Source of the DNA: Oenococcus kitaharae
Lineage (GTDB): Bacteria; Bacillota; Bacilli; Lactobacillales; Lactobacillaceae
DNA: 64,000 bases
Direction: 5' to 3'
NCBI RefSeq assembly: GCF_025758695.1
Contig: NZ_JANJQP010000001.1
Coordinates: 1 to 64,000, forward strand
Shown: positions 34,405-42,950 of the stretch, one piece after another
Position numbering within the stretch: position 1 is the first letter of the stretch
Layout: every line of letters starts with the position of its first letter
Translations under genes and position numbers: made by a program
The notes under the pieces: model-generated
What the model saw: the letters and a program-made list of their open reading frames with translations, nothing else
What the model was told of the DNA's origin: nothing
The model's database searches: none

Positions 34405-34902
34405 ATGCTGATTAGACCTTTAAATGTAGACGATGTTGATAATTGGTATGCGTATTTGCTTAAGGTTGCGGGACAGACATCCAACATTAGTTTTAGTACG
34501 GCGGATGTGAAGCAGCGTTTTCGCCCTGACAAAATGCGAGGCCATTTGGGCAACAACGACAGCAATATTTCTTTTGTGGCCATTACCGATGAGAAAATTG
34601 TTGGTTTAGCATCTATCAGTCGAAGATTGCTGCCCAGGTATTTAAAAAGAGGCGAATTAGCCATCAGTGTTGATGAAGATTACTGGGGGCAGGGGATTGG
34701 CAGTTCGTTGATGGCAAAAGTGATTAACTATGTCCAGCAAAACTGGCAGCTGTCTGTAATTTATTTGGATGTTTTAACCAGTAATACACGAGCGATACGC
34801 TTGTATGAAAAATTTGGATTTAAAATATCCGGTGACTATCCACTTTTGTTGACGATAGATGGCCATAATCAGCCCGGGAAACTCATGTATAAGCAATTAT
34901 AA
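34405..34902 (+). CDS. GNAT family N-acetyltransferase
   Basis: This 165-residue RimI/RimJ-like acetyltransferase starts MLIRPLNVDDVDNWY. It has the acetyl-CoA loop DYWGQGIGSSLM and the SNTRAIRLYEKFGF segment. TTCGAGGTG precedes the ATG. It may be cotranscribed with the preceding GNAT gene. Substrate unknown. Confidence 0.82.
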   Translation: MLIRPLNVDDVDNWYAYLLKVAGQTSNISFSTADVKQRFRPDKMRGHLGNNDSNISFVAITDEKIVGLASISRRLLPRYLKRGELAISVDEDYWGQGIGSSLMAKVINYVQQNWQLSVIYLDVLTSNTRAIRLYEKFGFKISGDYPLLLTIDGHNQPGKLMYKQL

Positions 34903-34920
34903 AGAGCTGACTCGGGCACA

Positions 34921-35769
34921 TTAATCTGTCACAGGATCGGGATAGGCGAGAACATCTCTTTGCGCCAGCCATTGATAATATTTGTAAAGAGCCGCGAATT
35001 TGCCGGAATAAGATTTGTGCCAGGGTTTTCCCTGACCGCAAAAGTGCAGAAAAACCGTGTTTTGCACGACCCAGTCCAGATCCGTCGTGCCGCCGTTTAA
35101 TAATTTATAGGCACTGAAATAACGTGTGTCGTAATTGTAAAGCACGTCAGCTACGGATTTGATTTTATCGCCGTATAGGGCATTCAAGACATCCTGATCC
35201 GGTAAAAACAGCTGCAGGCTGTTGCTGTCGATGTAATGATAAATATCGGCCATGTTAACTTGCTGACGGATTAATTTCAAATTCATCAGCAGGACACCGG
35301 AATTAAAGTAATTGTCGACATCATAGTTGCCAAGGCGGATTTTGTTGAAAGTGCGACCGATTTTAATGTTTTCTGTATGACTAGCCGCGATGTATAAGTT
35401 ATCTTGGAAATCAGATTCGTAAAAATCCTTGAAAGGATTCAGGCATAGAAGATCACAATCCAGATAAAGAATGCGGTCCATTTGCTGGGGCAGAAAATTT
35501 TGTGCGATCAAACGATAGTAAATTGTCCGTGGATAGCGCTGGCTTTTCGGTGCTTTAGCAAAAGTGCTGTTTGGTATTTGGATCAGATGCAGAATCATGT
35601 CGAGTTTTTGACAAAAGGATTTCAGGTCAGTCAGATTATCAGAATTTTCAGTGTCAGCCAGCAAGACATAAACCTCAAACTGTTGTTTTACATTATTGCA
35701 CTTGATTGAAAAGAGTGTCGTTTCCAACTGATGGACATAGTTATCTGTAATCGAAAAGAGCAGATTCAT
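34921..35769 (-). CDS. Glycosyltransferase family 8 protein
   Basis: This 282-residue GT8-like transferase has the metal-binding DxD motif in RILYLDCDLLC and the second-half motifs FNSGVLLMNLK, LPDQDVLNAL and HFCGQGKPWH, typical of LPS galactosyl/glucosyltransferases and Gram-positive homologues. It probably adds glucose or galactose to a cell-wall or surface glycan. AAAGAGG precedes the start. No other glycan genes adjoin it. Confidence 0.87.
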   Translation of the reverse strand: MNLLFSITDNYVHQLETTLFSIKCNNVKQQFEVYVLLADTENSDNLTDLKSFCQKLDMILHLIQIPNSTFAKAPKSQRYPRTIYYRLIAQNFLPQQMDRILYLDCDLLCLNPFKDFYESDFQDNLYIAASHTENIKIGRTFNKIRLGNYDVDNYFNSGVLLMNLKLIRQQVNMADIYHYIDSNSLQLFLPDQDVLNALYGDKIKSVADVLYNYDTRYFSAYKLLNGGTTDLDWVVQNTVFLHFCGQGKPWHKSYSGKFAALYKYYQWLAQRDVLAYPDPVTD

Positions 35770-35852
35770 GATTTGTTTTGGGCCTCTTTATTAAGTTTAT
35801 AACTAAAGCATATCTATCGCGCCCTGCTGCTGGCAGTCTATTAATGGACAAA

Positions 35853-35876
35853 ATAAAAAGGCCCGAAGACCTTTTC
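35853..35876 (-). terminator. Terminator of the CsbD gene
   Basis: Short stem AAAAAGG...CCTTTT with T-run on the minus strand. Confidence 0.6.
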
Positions 35877-35888
35877 TCTTATTTAATT

Positions 35889-36155
35889 TTAATCGTGTTT
35901 TTTCTGTTGCCTTTCGGCCTCATCGACTTTTTTTATTGACTGATCTTTTTTCTTGGACCAGTCATCCTTGACGTCGTCAACTTTATCTTTGACGGCATCT
36001 TTAGCATCAGACAGCTTGCTTTTCAGATCGCCGACTGTGCTTTGAGCTTTTCCTTGAGCCTCTCTGGCCTTGTCGCCAGTGATTCTGCCTTCAGCCTCTT
36101 TAGCTTTTCCGGCGATTTGTTCCTTGAGTGAATTTGCTTTATCTTTCAATGACAT
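35889..36155 (-). CDS. CsbD family stress protein
   Basis: This 88-residue, highly charged, helical protein starts MSLKDKANSLKEQIAGKAKE and has the KAREAQGKAQ repeat and Lys/Asp-rich tail of the CsbD family. In Bacillus, members are general-stress proteins; molecular function unknown. A near-perfect ribosome binding site (AGGAGGAGA) suggests high expression. It is divergent from the NrtR-like gene. Confidence 0.85.
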   Translation of the reverse strand: MSLKDKANSLKEQIAGKAKEAEGRITGDKAREAQGKAQSTVGDLKSKLSDAKDAVKDKVDDVKDDWSKKKDQSIKKVDEAERQQKKHD

Positions 36156-36338
36156 TGCTTCTCCTCCTGGAAAATAGTAGTTTATCGGTTAATTGCCGAT
36201 GACTTAATCCTATCAAAGGCGCTTTAAATCAAGATTAAGCGCTTACCCTGATGAGGCAGACCAGCATTTTGATCGGCCTTGCCACTTTTTTCGGTCAGCT
36301 GGCTGTGTTTGTATTAAATTAGTTATAAGAGGTGTTTT

Positions 36339-37106
36339 GTGCTGGAAACAACGGTTCTCGAACGACCATATATCACGATTACGAATGTAATTTGGAGTTA
36401 CGATCAAATAAATGATCAGCTGCAGCTATTGTTAGTCAAACGAGCAGACGAACCCTATGAAAATTATTGGGCCTTGCCAGAGACTTTTATGCGGACTCAG
36501 GAAAGCGGCGAGACAGCTGTGCTGCGTTTGATCAAAGAGAAAATCGGTTTAAATTTATCCAGTGTCCATACGGAACAGTTAGGCACTTTTACGAATAAAC
36601 TGCGTGCGCCGGATCGGCGTGTTTTATCTTTGGCCTATATGACTTTTCTGCCGGAAATGCCTGAGCTAAAGGCTGGTTATGGTGCCTTGGATGCCCACTG
36701 GTTCTCATTCTCATCACATAAAGGCCGTTTTTGCCTGACACATGGCCAATCGCGTTTTTATACAGCCGCAGAGGATGATGAAGCTGTCTACTACGAACAT
36801 CTAAATGCCTTGTCGCCTCAGACGGACTTAGCTTTTGACCATGAATGGATTGTCAAAGCTGCTTGTCAGAGAATTAAAAACAAACTGGATTACCAGCCAA
36901 ACATTCTGCTGGTTTTAGGTGATACTTTTACGCTCAAAAAAGCACGATCAGTGTTTGCCGCCTTTTTGCAGCTGCCGATTGATAAGATTGATAATTCTAA
37001 TTTCAAAAAAACACATCAGCATTTATTCCAAGAAGTTGGCACCAGCAATAGCAGATATAAAGGCCGGCCGGCTAAGCTCTACCATTTATCTTATTTGATC
37101 GAGTAG
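36339..37106 (+). CDS. NrtR-like Nudix transcriptional regulator
   Basis: This 255-residue protein has an N-terminal Nudix fold (about 10-150) whose Nudix box is degenerate (ESGETAVLRLIKEKIGL lacks the REUxEE catalytic set). A C-terminal winged helix (about 165-255) follows. This is the NrtR architecture, in which ADP-ribose or NAD-related ligands modulate DNA binding to control NAD metabolism. It starts with GTG after AAGAGGTG. A palindrome-like TTAAGCGCTTA lies at about 36234-36244 in the divergent promoter. No NAD gene is adjacent. Confidence 0.75.
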   Translation: MLETTVLERPYITITNVIWSYDQINDQLQLLLVKRADEPYENYWALPETFMRTQESGETAVLRLIKEKIGLNLSSVHTEQLGTFTNKLRAPDRRVLSLAYMTFLPEMPELKAGYGALDAHWFSFSSHKGRFCLTHGQSRFYTAAEDDEAVYYEHLNALSPQTDLAFDHEWIVKAACQRIKNKLDYQPNILLVLGDTFTLKKARSVFAAFLQLPIDKIDNSNFKKTHQHLFQEVGTSNSRYKGRPAKLYHLSYLIE

Positions 37107-37110
37107 CAAT

Positions 37111-37521
37111 TTAATCAGTTTCATCGAACATGGCAGACTTCTTTGTATAAAATTCATAAGACAGTAGGGACAAACCGATCGCGCCGGCAACGATGCCAGC
37201 GTACATGAAATTTGATATCTGAAGATTAACAAGGCAGACGGTGACAATTAAGGCGTTGCTCAGATAACAGCTGACCACATAAATAATTCTGAAAAGGCGG
37301 TTAACATCGACGAAGACACAGATGCCTTGGAAAGTGTTTAGCAGCGCGATGAAAATGGCTGTGTAAATCGAAATAGTCGAAATGAGATTACGGTTATCAC
37401 TGATAGGGAATTCTTGAATATTCGTGACGATCAGCGAAAAAACCAGTTGTAGGGCAACTGTGGCGATTAAAAATTTTTTTAAGAAAATAAAAATCTGCAG
37501 AAACGGTCTGCCATTATACAT
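37111..37521 (-). CDS. Unknown four-helix membrane protein
   Basis: This protein of about 136 residues is not recognised. It has four hydrophobic segments (about 12-35, 47-68, 82-103, 107-125) and a short charged tail. ATG 37521 (MYNGRPF) is chosen because AAGGAGC lies 7 bp upstream; longer forms starting up to 25 codons earlier are possible. Its stop lies 4 bp behind that of the convergent NrtR-like gene. Confidence 0.55.
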   Translation of the reverse strand: MYNGRPFLQIFIFLKKFLIATVALQLVFSLIVTNIQEFPISDNRNLISTISIYTAIFIALLNTFQGICVFVDVNRLFRIIYVVSCYLSNALIVTVCLVNLQISNFMYAGIVAGAIGLSLLSYEFYTKKSAMFDETD

Positions 37522-37735
37522 GAATGTGCTCCTTGGGGTCTTAGTGTTCATTATATTTATTTTTGCCATTTTGTGCTTTTTTAATATTTCGACCATCTAA
37601 TGATGCGAAAACGGACGTTTTTTCTTGTTTTTGCGTCATTATTCGTCGAAATTGGCATTAGAATGAGTCCCTGTGAGTAGTCCATTTTTTAATGGGCAAG
37701 CAGTTTTTTATTTTTAGTACGTCTAGCGGAGAGAG

Positions 37736-39091
37736 ATGTTTAATAAAAGAAATAAAATCATACGTAAAAATACTGGCAATCTGCCCAATCACCACATGAC
37801 GATTCATTGGGGGCGTTTTGTTGCAAACCGAGATAGTTTATCAGCCTCGGCTGCCCTAGAAGATAGATCATCGGTCGTTGGGCGTGTTGGTATTTTAATG
37901 CTGGCATGTGGGACCGGTGCCTGGCGCGTACGCGAGGCCATGAATACGATTGCACGCAGCCTGGGGCTGACATGTTCGGCAGATATCGGACTCATTTCGA
38001 TCGAATACACCTGTTTCAGCGATAATCTCAGCTATACGCAGGTACTGTCTTTGCCGACGACTGGTGTGAATACAGACAAACTGGATCAGATGGAACGTTT
38101 TGTCGACCATTTTGAAGAAAAAAGTCTGCCCCTATCTGTCCGTGAAATTCATGAACAACTGGATGCGATTCAAAGAAAACCCGGTAACTATTCCTACTGG
38201 CAGGCTGCTTTTGCGGCAGCATTGGCCTGCAGCGGATTCGTTTTCCTACTTGGGGGCGGGATTGTCGAGATGATCTGCTCTTTTATTGGCGCTGGCATGG
38301 GAAACTTGCTGCGCCGAAAACTGATCGACCATCACATTACAACATTGGCCTGCACGGCTGCAGGCGTCGCTTTGGCCAGCTTGTCATATCTGGGTATTTT
38401 TAAATTACTTGGTATCTTTTTTATGATTGCACCTCAGCATGAAGTCGGCTATATTGGCGCCATGCTCTTTGTCGTCCCGGGATTCCCATTCATTACGAGC
38501 ATGCTGGATATGTCCAAGTCCGATATGCGTTCGGGCCTGGAGCGATTGACTTATGCCTTAATGATTACTCTAGTGGCTACTTTGGTTGGCTGGCTGGTTG
38601 CTTTGCTGGTCCATTTTGCGCCGGGCAACTTTCTGCCTTTGGGCCTCAATGATTGGCAGCTGATGCTGCTGCGGATTCCGGCTAGTTTTTGTGGTGTCTA
38701 TGGCTTTTCGATGATGTTCAACAGCCCTTGGAGAATGGCCTTTTTAGCTGGTTGCATTGGTGCTGTCGCAAATACGCTGCGGTTGGAATTGGTTGATTTA
38801 ACGAATATTCCAGCAGCGGCCGCGGCGTTTGCCGGTGCTTTAACTGCTGGCATGCTGGCTTCCTTTATTAATCGTAAGACCGGATTCCCTCGAATTAGTC
38901 TGACTGTGCCAGCGATTGTGATCATGGTGCCAGGCTTGTATATTTATCGTGCCATGTATTATATCGGGCTGAATCATATTTCGGCCGGTGCCACCTGGCT
39001 AACTCAGGCAATTTTAATTATCATGTTCCTACCGATGGGTCTTTTTGTTGCACGGCTGATCATGGATAAGAGATGGCGCTACTCGGATTAG
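37736..39091 (+). CDS. Threonine/serine exporter family protein (fused ThrE type)
   Basis: This 451-residue membrane protein has an N-terminal soluble ThrE domain (about 45-165: GILMLACGTGAWRVREAMNTIARSL, with the conserved core CGTGAWRVREAM) and about ten helices. Both halves that are split as YjjP and YjjB elsewhere are in one chain. Family members export threonine, serine or succinate. GGAGAGAG precedes the ATG. The 3' end overlaps the convergent dipeptidase gene by 4 bp. Confidence 0.85.
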   Translation: MFNKRNKIIRKNTGNLPNHHMTIHWGRFVANRDSLSASAALEDRSSVVGRVGILMLACGTGAWRVREAMNTIARSLGLTCSADIGLISIEYTCFSDNLSYTQVLSLPTTGVNTDKLDQMERFVDHFEEKSLPLSVREIHEQLDAIQRKPGNYSYWQAAFAAALACSGFVFLLGGGIVEMICSFIGAGMGNLLRRKLIDHHITTLACTAAGVALASLSYLGIFKLLGIFFMIAPQHEVGYIGAMLFVVPGFPFITSMLDMSKSDMRSGLERLTYALMITLVATLVGWLVALLVHFAPGNFLPLGLNDWQLMLLRIPASFCGVYGFSMMFNSPWRMAFLAGCIGAVANTLRLELVDLTNIPAAAAAFAGALTAGMLASFINRKTGFPRISLTVPAIVIMVPGLYIYRAMYYIGLNHISAGATWLTQAILIIMFLPMGLFVARLIMDKRWRYSD

Positions 39092-39828
39092 ATCCAAGGG
39101 AATTTTGGCGAGGCTGCACCAAATAAAGCATGATCTTTGCCTAGAGCATAAGCCCAGTTTTGATTGCCGTAATCAAAATGCCACCACTCTTCAATATAAT
39201 TGCTAAAACCAGCCGTGATCATCAACTGATAGAGCAGCCGGCGGTTTTCTTGTGCCTGCTGGTCTTGTGGCGTATCCGTGTGATCTTCGTAAAAATCTGT
39301 TCTGCTGTAAGCACCGGCATCATCAAAATTGCCGCCCATGTCTAAAAGCCGGCCGGAAGCATCTGCAATACTTAAATCTAATGAGGCACCCGTATTATGT
39401 GGGGATGGTTTTTCGATATCTGTTGCTGGCAAAGCTACAATCCGTCTAGCTGCTGTTGTGACTTGTTTGTCATCGAAATCAGGATGGTCTCTGAGGACAA
39501 AGCCTTTCATTTTTTCAAAGAGAGCCATTTGAGTCGCGATACTGCGCCAAGCATCAAAAATGACAAATTTATAGCCGGCAGGCAATAGAGCCGCAGCTTT
39601 TAATAACTGCTGATAAACACGCTCGCGTGCATAAAGGTCGGGCAGGGCACCGTCTAATCCTTGAATAAAATATTGGGGGCTGATGATGATTTTTTCGGGA
39701 AAATAATTCAGTGAGACAAGGGGGTCATTTTCTGGGATAATTCTAATCTGTCTAACTTGCTCATTGTCCCAAGGGTCAACGAGTTTTTTAATTGGTGTCA
39801 TTTGCGCTTCTTGAGCATTAAGTACCAT
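39088..39828 (-). CDS. D-alanyl-D-alanine dipeptidase (VanX/DdpX family)
   Basis: This zinc dipeptidase of about 246 residues has R95 in FDAWRS, zinc ligands H144 and D151 in SPHNTGASLD, catalytic E214 and ligand H217 in EEWWHFDYG. It cleaves D-Ala-D-Ala and in most bacteria serves wall turnover. Lactobacillales of this group are often intrinsically vancomycin resistant through D-Ala-D-Lac, where such an enzyme could also matter; that is inference. ATG 39828 follows AGAAGGA. A small basic peptide gene precedes it. Confidence 0.87.
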   Translation of the reverse strand: MVLNAQEAQMTPIKKLVDPWDNEQVRQIRIIPENDPLVSLNYFPEKIIISPQYFIQGLDGALPDLYARERVYQQLLKAAALLPAGYKFVIFDAWRSIATQMALFEKMKGFVLRDHPDFDDKQVTTAARRIVALPATDIEKPSPHNTGASLDLSIADASGRLLDMGGNFDDAGAYSRTDFYEDHTDTPQDQQAQENRRLLYQLMITAGFSNYIEEWWHFDYGNQNWAYALGKDHALFGAASPKFPWI

Positions 39829-39857
39829 TTTCGGTCCTTCTTTTCTTCTTAAAATCG

Positions 39858-39971
39858 TCAATTATGTTTTGTATTTTTACTTTGCTGTCGTTTTTTGGGT
39901 TTCTTCTTAATTCTGTTTTTGACTTTTTCAATTATTTCGGCCGAAGCTGTTTTAATTCCTTTTTTTGTCAT
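39858..39971 (-). CDS. Small basic peptide upstream of the dipeptidase gene
   Basis: This 37-residue, Lys-rich peptide (starts MTKKGIKTASAEIIEKVKNR, ends NTKHN) is not recognised. GAGG lies 7-8 bp before the ATG. Its stop lies 30 bp before the dipeptidase start, so the two are probably one transcript. It could be a real short protein or a leader whose translation affects the dipeptidase gene. Confidence 0.45.
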   Translation of the reverse strand: MTKKGIKTASAEIIEKVKNRIKKKPKKRQQSKNTKHN

Positions 39972-40122
39972 TGACAAACCTCATTAAAAATTCATCTAAC
40001 AAGTCTATTTTATCAATTGCTGGAATTTTTGAAATTGGGACGGTTTCTTGTGATTATGTGAAATATTGATTTTTTTAAATTTTCTTGTTGACATGATCAA
40101 ATTCTCTGTGTAAGCTAATGTC
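39972..40122. other. Intergenic region with T-box promoter
   Basis: Mostly AT-rich. It holds the promoter TTGACA (40088-40093), 17 bp, TAAGCT (40111-40116) with an upstream TGTG, for the T-box leader. Confidence 0.55.
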
Positions 40123-40411
40123 AATCGTTAAATAGTTAGAGCGTTGAAGAGAACTTTTGGGTTTGACTCTGGTTTTAGAAAACTGCTGGTTGATGAAAAG
40201 CAGTACCGAATCATTTCTGATTATCGTCTCTGAGCTATGTGCCGAATCGCTATCGCGTAGTAGGTGTCATTGGGTGCACCCATTATCGTGCCAGCGTATC
40301 GCATTTTGCCGTACGCGTGAGGCAATTCTGGTGACAGGATTGTGATAATAAGGTGGTATCGCGCTATTGCGTCCTTAATTGTACATTCGTGTACGATTGA
40401 GGGCGTTTTTT
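40123..40411 (+). promoter_or_regulatory. T-box riboswitch leader
   Basis: Stem I base TTAGAG/CTCTGA (about 40135-40140 with 40228-40233) and the K-turn region GTTGAAGAGA are visible, as is the distal hairpin CTGCT...AGCAG. The T-box sequence AGGTGGTATCGCG lies at 40351-40363. The competing terminator CGTCCTTAATTGTAC/GTACGATTGAGGGCG is followed by seven T (40405-40411). In the specifier loop (GAATCA, about 40208-40213) the best fit is AUC (Ile), because it is followed by the conserved A. UCA or AAU cannot be excluded. It should raise downstream expression when the cognate tRNA is uncharged. Confidence 0.9.
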
Positions 40412-40449
40412 TATTATTTACGATAATTTTTCTAAAGGTGGTGAGGCAA

Positions 40450-40557
40450 ATGGAATCTGACATTATGGGTTCAAGTGAAGATCAAGATAAAGCTGATATT
40501 AGAAGGAGTCTGATTCGAATTATTAGCAAATGCCTCTCATCGAGCAGGCGTAATTAA
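40450..40557 (+). CDS. Tiny ORF directly behind the T-box
   Basis: It encodes 35 residues (MESDIMGSSEDQDKADIRRS, then LIRIISKCLSSSRRN). GGTGGTGAGG precedes the ATG. It is the first translatable frame of the T-box transcript, 36 bp before the hydratase gene. Not recognised; it could be a short peptide, a translational feeder or the remains of a deleted T-box-controlled gene. Confidence 0.4.
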   Translation: MESDIMGSSEDQDKADIRRSLIRIISKCLSSSRRN

Positions 40558-40593
40558 AAAAATTAAAATAGTTAAAAATTAGGAGAAAAAATT

Positions 40594-41412
40594 ATGACCG
40601 AAGAAGTAGAAAATTATCAAGGATTATCTGTTAACGAAACAAAAATGGTAGACGCTTTATTTCAGGCTTACCAATCACATGAAGCACTAAAAGAGTCGGA
40701 TTTTAAAGGGCTTGTCACTGATGACCAGAGTGCCTATCGTGTTCAAAGGCAGTTAACAGAATTGAAAAATGAAAAAGTTGGTGGATACAAAGTTTCATTG
40801 ACGAGTAAGCAGACACAGGATATGTTTGACGCGGATTCACCACTTTATGGTGCTCAAGTAGCCAGCCATTTTTTGAAGTCGCCAGCAAATTTGAAACAGC
40901 AGCAGCTAATGGCACCGTTGGCGGAAGTGGAGATGCTTTTTACGGCTAAAGAGGATTTGTCCAGTCAAGATTCACTAGAGGATTTGATGCATAAGACGCA
41001 AGTTGCAGCAGCCGTTGAAGTACCGGACTCTCGTTTCGCGGACTGGTTCCCAAGCTTATCCAAGCACATGGTCATGGCAGACGCGGCGGTAGGCGGATAT
41101 GTAGTCTATGGTCACGAAACTGATACAGATCAGCTCTTTAATCGGGTTGATGACTTAGCACATGTAAAATGCCAATTGTTCTTTAATGATAAAAAAGTCA
41201 AGGATGGCGCATCTTCAGAAGTACTAGGCAATCCCTTGAATTCTTTGCACTGGTTGACAAGCAAATTAGCAGAGCAGGGGATGCAGTTAAAAGCTGGTCA
41301 GCGCGTTTCTAGCGGAACCTTCCTGCTGCCAGAATCTTTGAAAGCCGGACATTGGCAAGCGACATTTGACCAGGGATTGGGTGAAGTATCCGTGACTGTT
41401 TCGGAAAATTAA
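40594..41412 (+). CDS. 2-keto-4-pentenoate hydratase-like protein
   Basis: This 272-residue member of the fumarylacetoacetate hydrolase/MhpD superfamily has GGYKVSLTS near 62, the acidic cluster MAPLAEVEMLF and AVEVPDSRF in the metal-site region, and VSSGTFLLPE near the end. MhpD hydrates 2-hydroxypenta-2,4-dienoate in aromatic degradation, but no such pathway is visible here. Lactic acid bacterial homologues have no settled function. Control by an amino-acid T-box suggests a link to amino acid or 2-keto acid metabolism. TTAGGAGAAAA precedes the ATG. Confidence 0.75.
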   Translation: MTEEVENYQGLSVNETKMVDALFQAYQSHEALKESDFKGLVTDDQSAYRVQRQLTELKNEKVGGYKVSLTSKQTQDMFDADSPLYGAQVASHFLKSPANLKQQQLMAPLAEVEMLFTAKEDLSSQDSLEDLMHKTQVAAAVEVPDSRFADWFPSLSKHMVMADAAVGGYVVYGHETDTDQLFNRVDDLAHVKCQLFFNDKKVKDGASSEVLGNPLNSLHWLTSKLAEQGMQLKAGQRVSSGTFLLPESLKAGHWQATFDQGLGEVSVTVSEN

Positions 41413-41427
41413 TTTATCTGAGTGTTG

Positions 41428-41456
41428 AAAAGTTCTTGCAAGTCGAGAACTTTTTA
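41428..41456 (+). terminator. Terminator of the hydratase gene
   Basis: AAAAGTTCT...AGAACTTTTT stem with T-run. Confidence 0.85.
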
Positions 41457-41520
41457 TGTTGGCCATCTTTTTGGCAGAGATACGTTAAAATGAATGAATA
41501 GGTTATTGAAGGAGGCTATT

Positions 41521-42207
41521 TTGGAAAGACGTGCTTTAAAAAAAGAGGCTAAGACACTACTCAATCAACACTTTCCATTTTTTTTGCTGTTATTTTTGCC
41601 CGCTTTGATTTTCAGCTGGCTATCAGCAGGATCGAATGTGCAATCACCAATGTATGTGTGGACGAATTGGGACAGTATTTCCAGCTTGTTTGGTATTATT
41701 AGCGGTTTTTTGCTCACGGGAGCCATGCTGACTGCCATGGATAGCCTTCGCAAACCGATTGAATTTACTGAGTCCTTTAAGAAGTCCTTTCGTATTTTTG
41801 AAAACGGTCAATACTTTATTGGCTTTATCTGTATTTCGCTGCTGCAACTGATGTTTACTGTGCTGTGGATGCTTTTATTCATCGTTCCTGGCCTCATCAA
41901 ATCAATTTCTTATTCGCAAGCCTTTTATATTTATCGTGATCATTTGGATAATAATGACCCGATTGGTTACCTTGAGGCGATCACTGAGAGCCGGAAATTG
42001 ATGAATGGTTATAAGGCAGATTACTTCGTTCTATACTTGAGTTTCATTTTATGGGGAATGCTGGTGCTGGTCACTCTTGGTATTGCATCCATCTGGGTGG
42101 CACCATATATTAACCTGACATTAGCCAATTTTTATAATCATTTATCTGGCCAGACAGGATCAGCAGAGACTACTGATGAGAACACCGTTTTGCCGAACGA
42201 TGCCTGA
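41521..42207 (+). CDS. DUF975 family membrane protein
   Basis: This integral membrane protein of about 228 residues starts with ERRALKKEAKTLLNQHFPFF, the DUF975 N-terminus. About five hydrophobic segments follow, then a hydrophilic Glu/Thr-rich tail. TTG 41521 is preferred because AAGGAGG lies 6 bp upstream; an in-frame ATG at 41494 overlaps that site. Family function unknown. Confidence 0.75.
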   Translation: MERRALKKEAKTLLNQHFPFFLLLFLPALIFSWLSAGSNVQSPMYVWTNWDSISSLFGIISGFLLTGAMLTAMDSLRKPIEFTESFKKSFRIFENGQYFIGFICISLLQLMFTVLWMLLFIVPGLIKSISYSQAFYIYRDHLDNNDPIGYLEAITESRKLMNGYKADYFVLYLSFILWGMLVLVTLGIASIWVAPYINLTLANFYNHLSGQTGSAETTDENTVLPNDA

Positions 42208-42210
42208 TAT

Positions 42211-42243
42211 AAAAAACGTCCCATAATTCTTGGGGCGTTTTTA
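42211..42243 (+). terminator. Terminator of the DUF975 gene
   Basis: AAAACGTCCC...GGGGCGTTTTT stem with T-run. Confidence 0.85.
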
Positions 42244-42275
42244 TTTGGTTGAGCCAGTTATACAATGAGGTATTG

Positions 42276-42950
42276 ATGACAGGACAATATATTTCTGCTG
42301 AACAGGCTTCAGCTTTTGATGATTTTACAATCAATCAGATTGGTGTTCCCTCGGCTGTTTTAATGGAAAAAGCAGCTCTTGCAGTTTATGACAGGATGCT
42401 TAGAAGCCCGGCATTTAATCTGAGAAAGGTGCTGGTTATTTCCGGGTCCGGGAATAACGGTGGTGATGGTATCGCTGTGGCTCGACTGCTTTATCTAAGA
42501 GGCACTTCCGTGACTATTTGGTTTTTGGGCAATCCTGACAAAGCTTCCGAACAAACTCAACTGCAATTCAAAATTGCAGAAAATTACGGTGTACCGATTA
42601 AAGATCGCATTGATGAAGAGGACTTTGCTAGTTATACCTGCCTGGTCGACGCGATTTTCGGTGTTGGTTTGTCTAGAGATATTAAAGGCAAATTTGCCCA
42701 AGCAGTTGATCGCATTAACGCGAGTCCAGCGGCCGTAATGGCAGTGGATATTGCCAGCGGCCTGCACGCCGATGATGGGAAAGTCCTGGGCACGGCCGTT
42801 CAAGCGGATGAAACTGTCACGATGTCATACAACAAGCTGGCCATGGCGACAGAACAGGGACGAAAATTGGCCGGCTTAGTTACAGTGGCAGATATTGGTA
42901 TCTATGACCCGGCCAGTATGCCAATTATTAAAGGGCCATCAACCAATTAG
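42276..42950 (+). CDS. nnrE: NAD(P)H-hydrate epimerase
   Basis: This YjeF N-terminal domain protein of about 224 residues has GSGNNGGDGIAVARLL (about 56-71), VDAIFGVGL and DIASGLHADDG. It epimerises damaged NAD(P)H hydrates so that the dehydratase can repair them. The C-terminal ADP-dependent dehydratase (NnrD) domain is absent and must be encoded elsewhere. ATG 42276 follows ATGAGG. Its last 23 bp overlap the convergent carrier gene. Confidence 0.88.
   Translation: MTGQYISAEQASAFDDFTINQIGVPSAVLMEKAALAVYDRMLRSPAFNLRKVLVISGSGNNGGDGIAVARLLYLRGTSVTIWFLGNPDKASEQTQLQFKIAENYGVPIKDRIDEEDFASYTCLVDAIFGVGLSRDIKGKFAQAVDRINASPAAVMAVDIASGLHADDGKVLGTAVQADETVTMSYNKLAMATEQGRKLAGLVTVADIGIYDPASMPIIKGPSTN

Noticed and set aside
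36234-36244. TTAAGCGCTTA as cre box between csbD and the NrtR-like gene
   Set aside because: Three deviations from the cre consensus; it may as well be a regulator operator, so it is not listed as cre.
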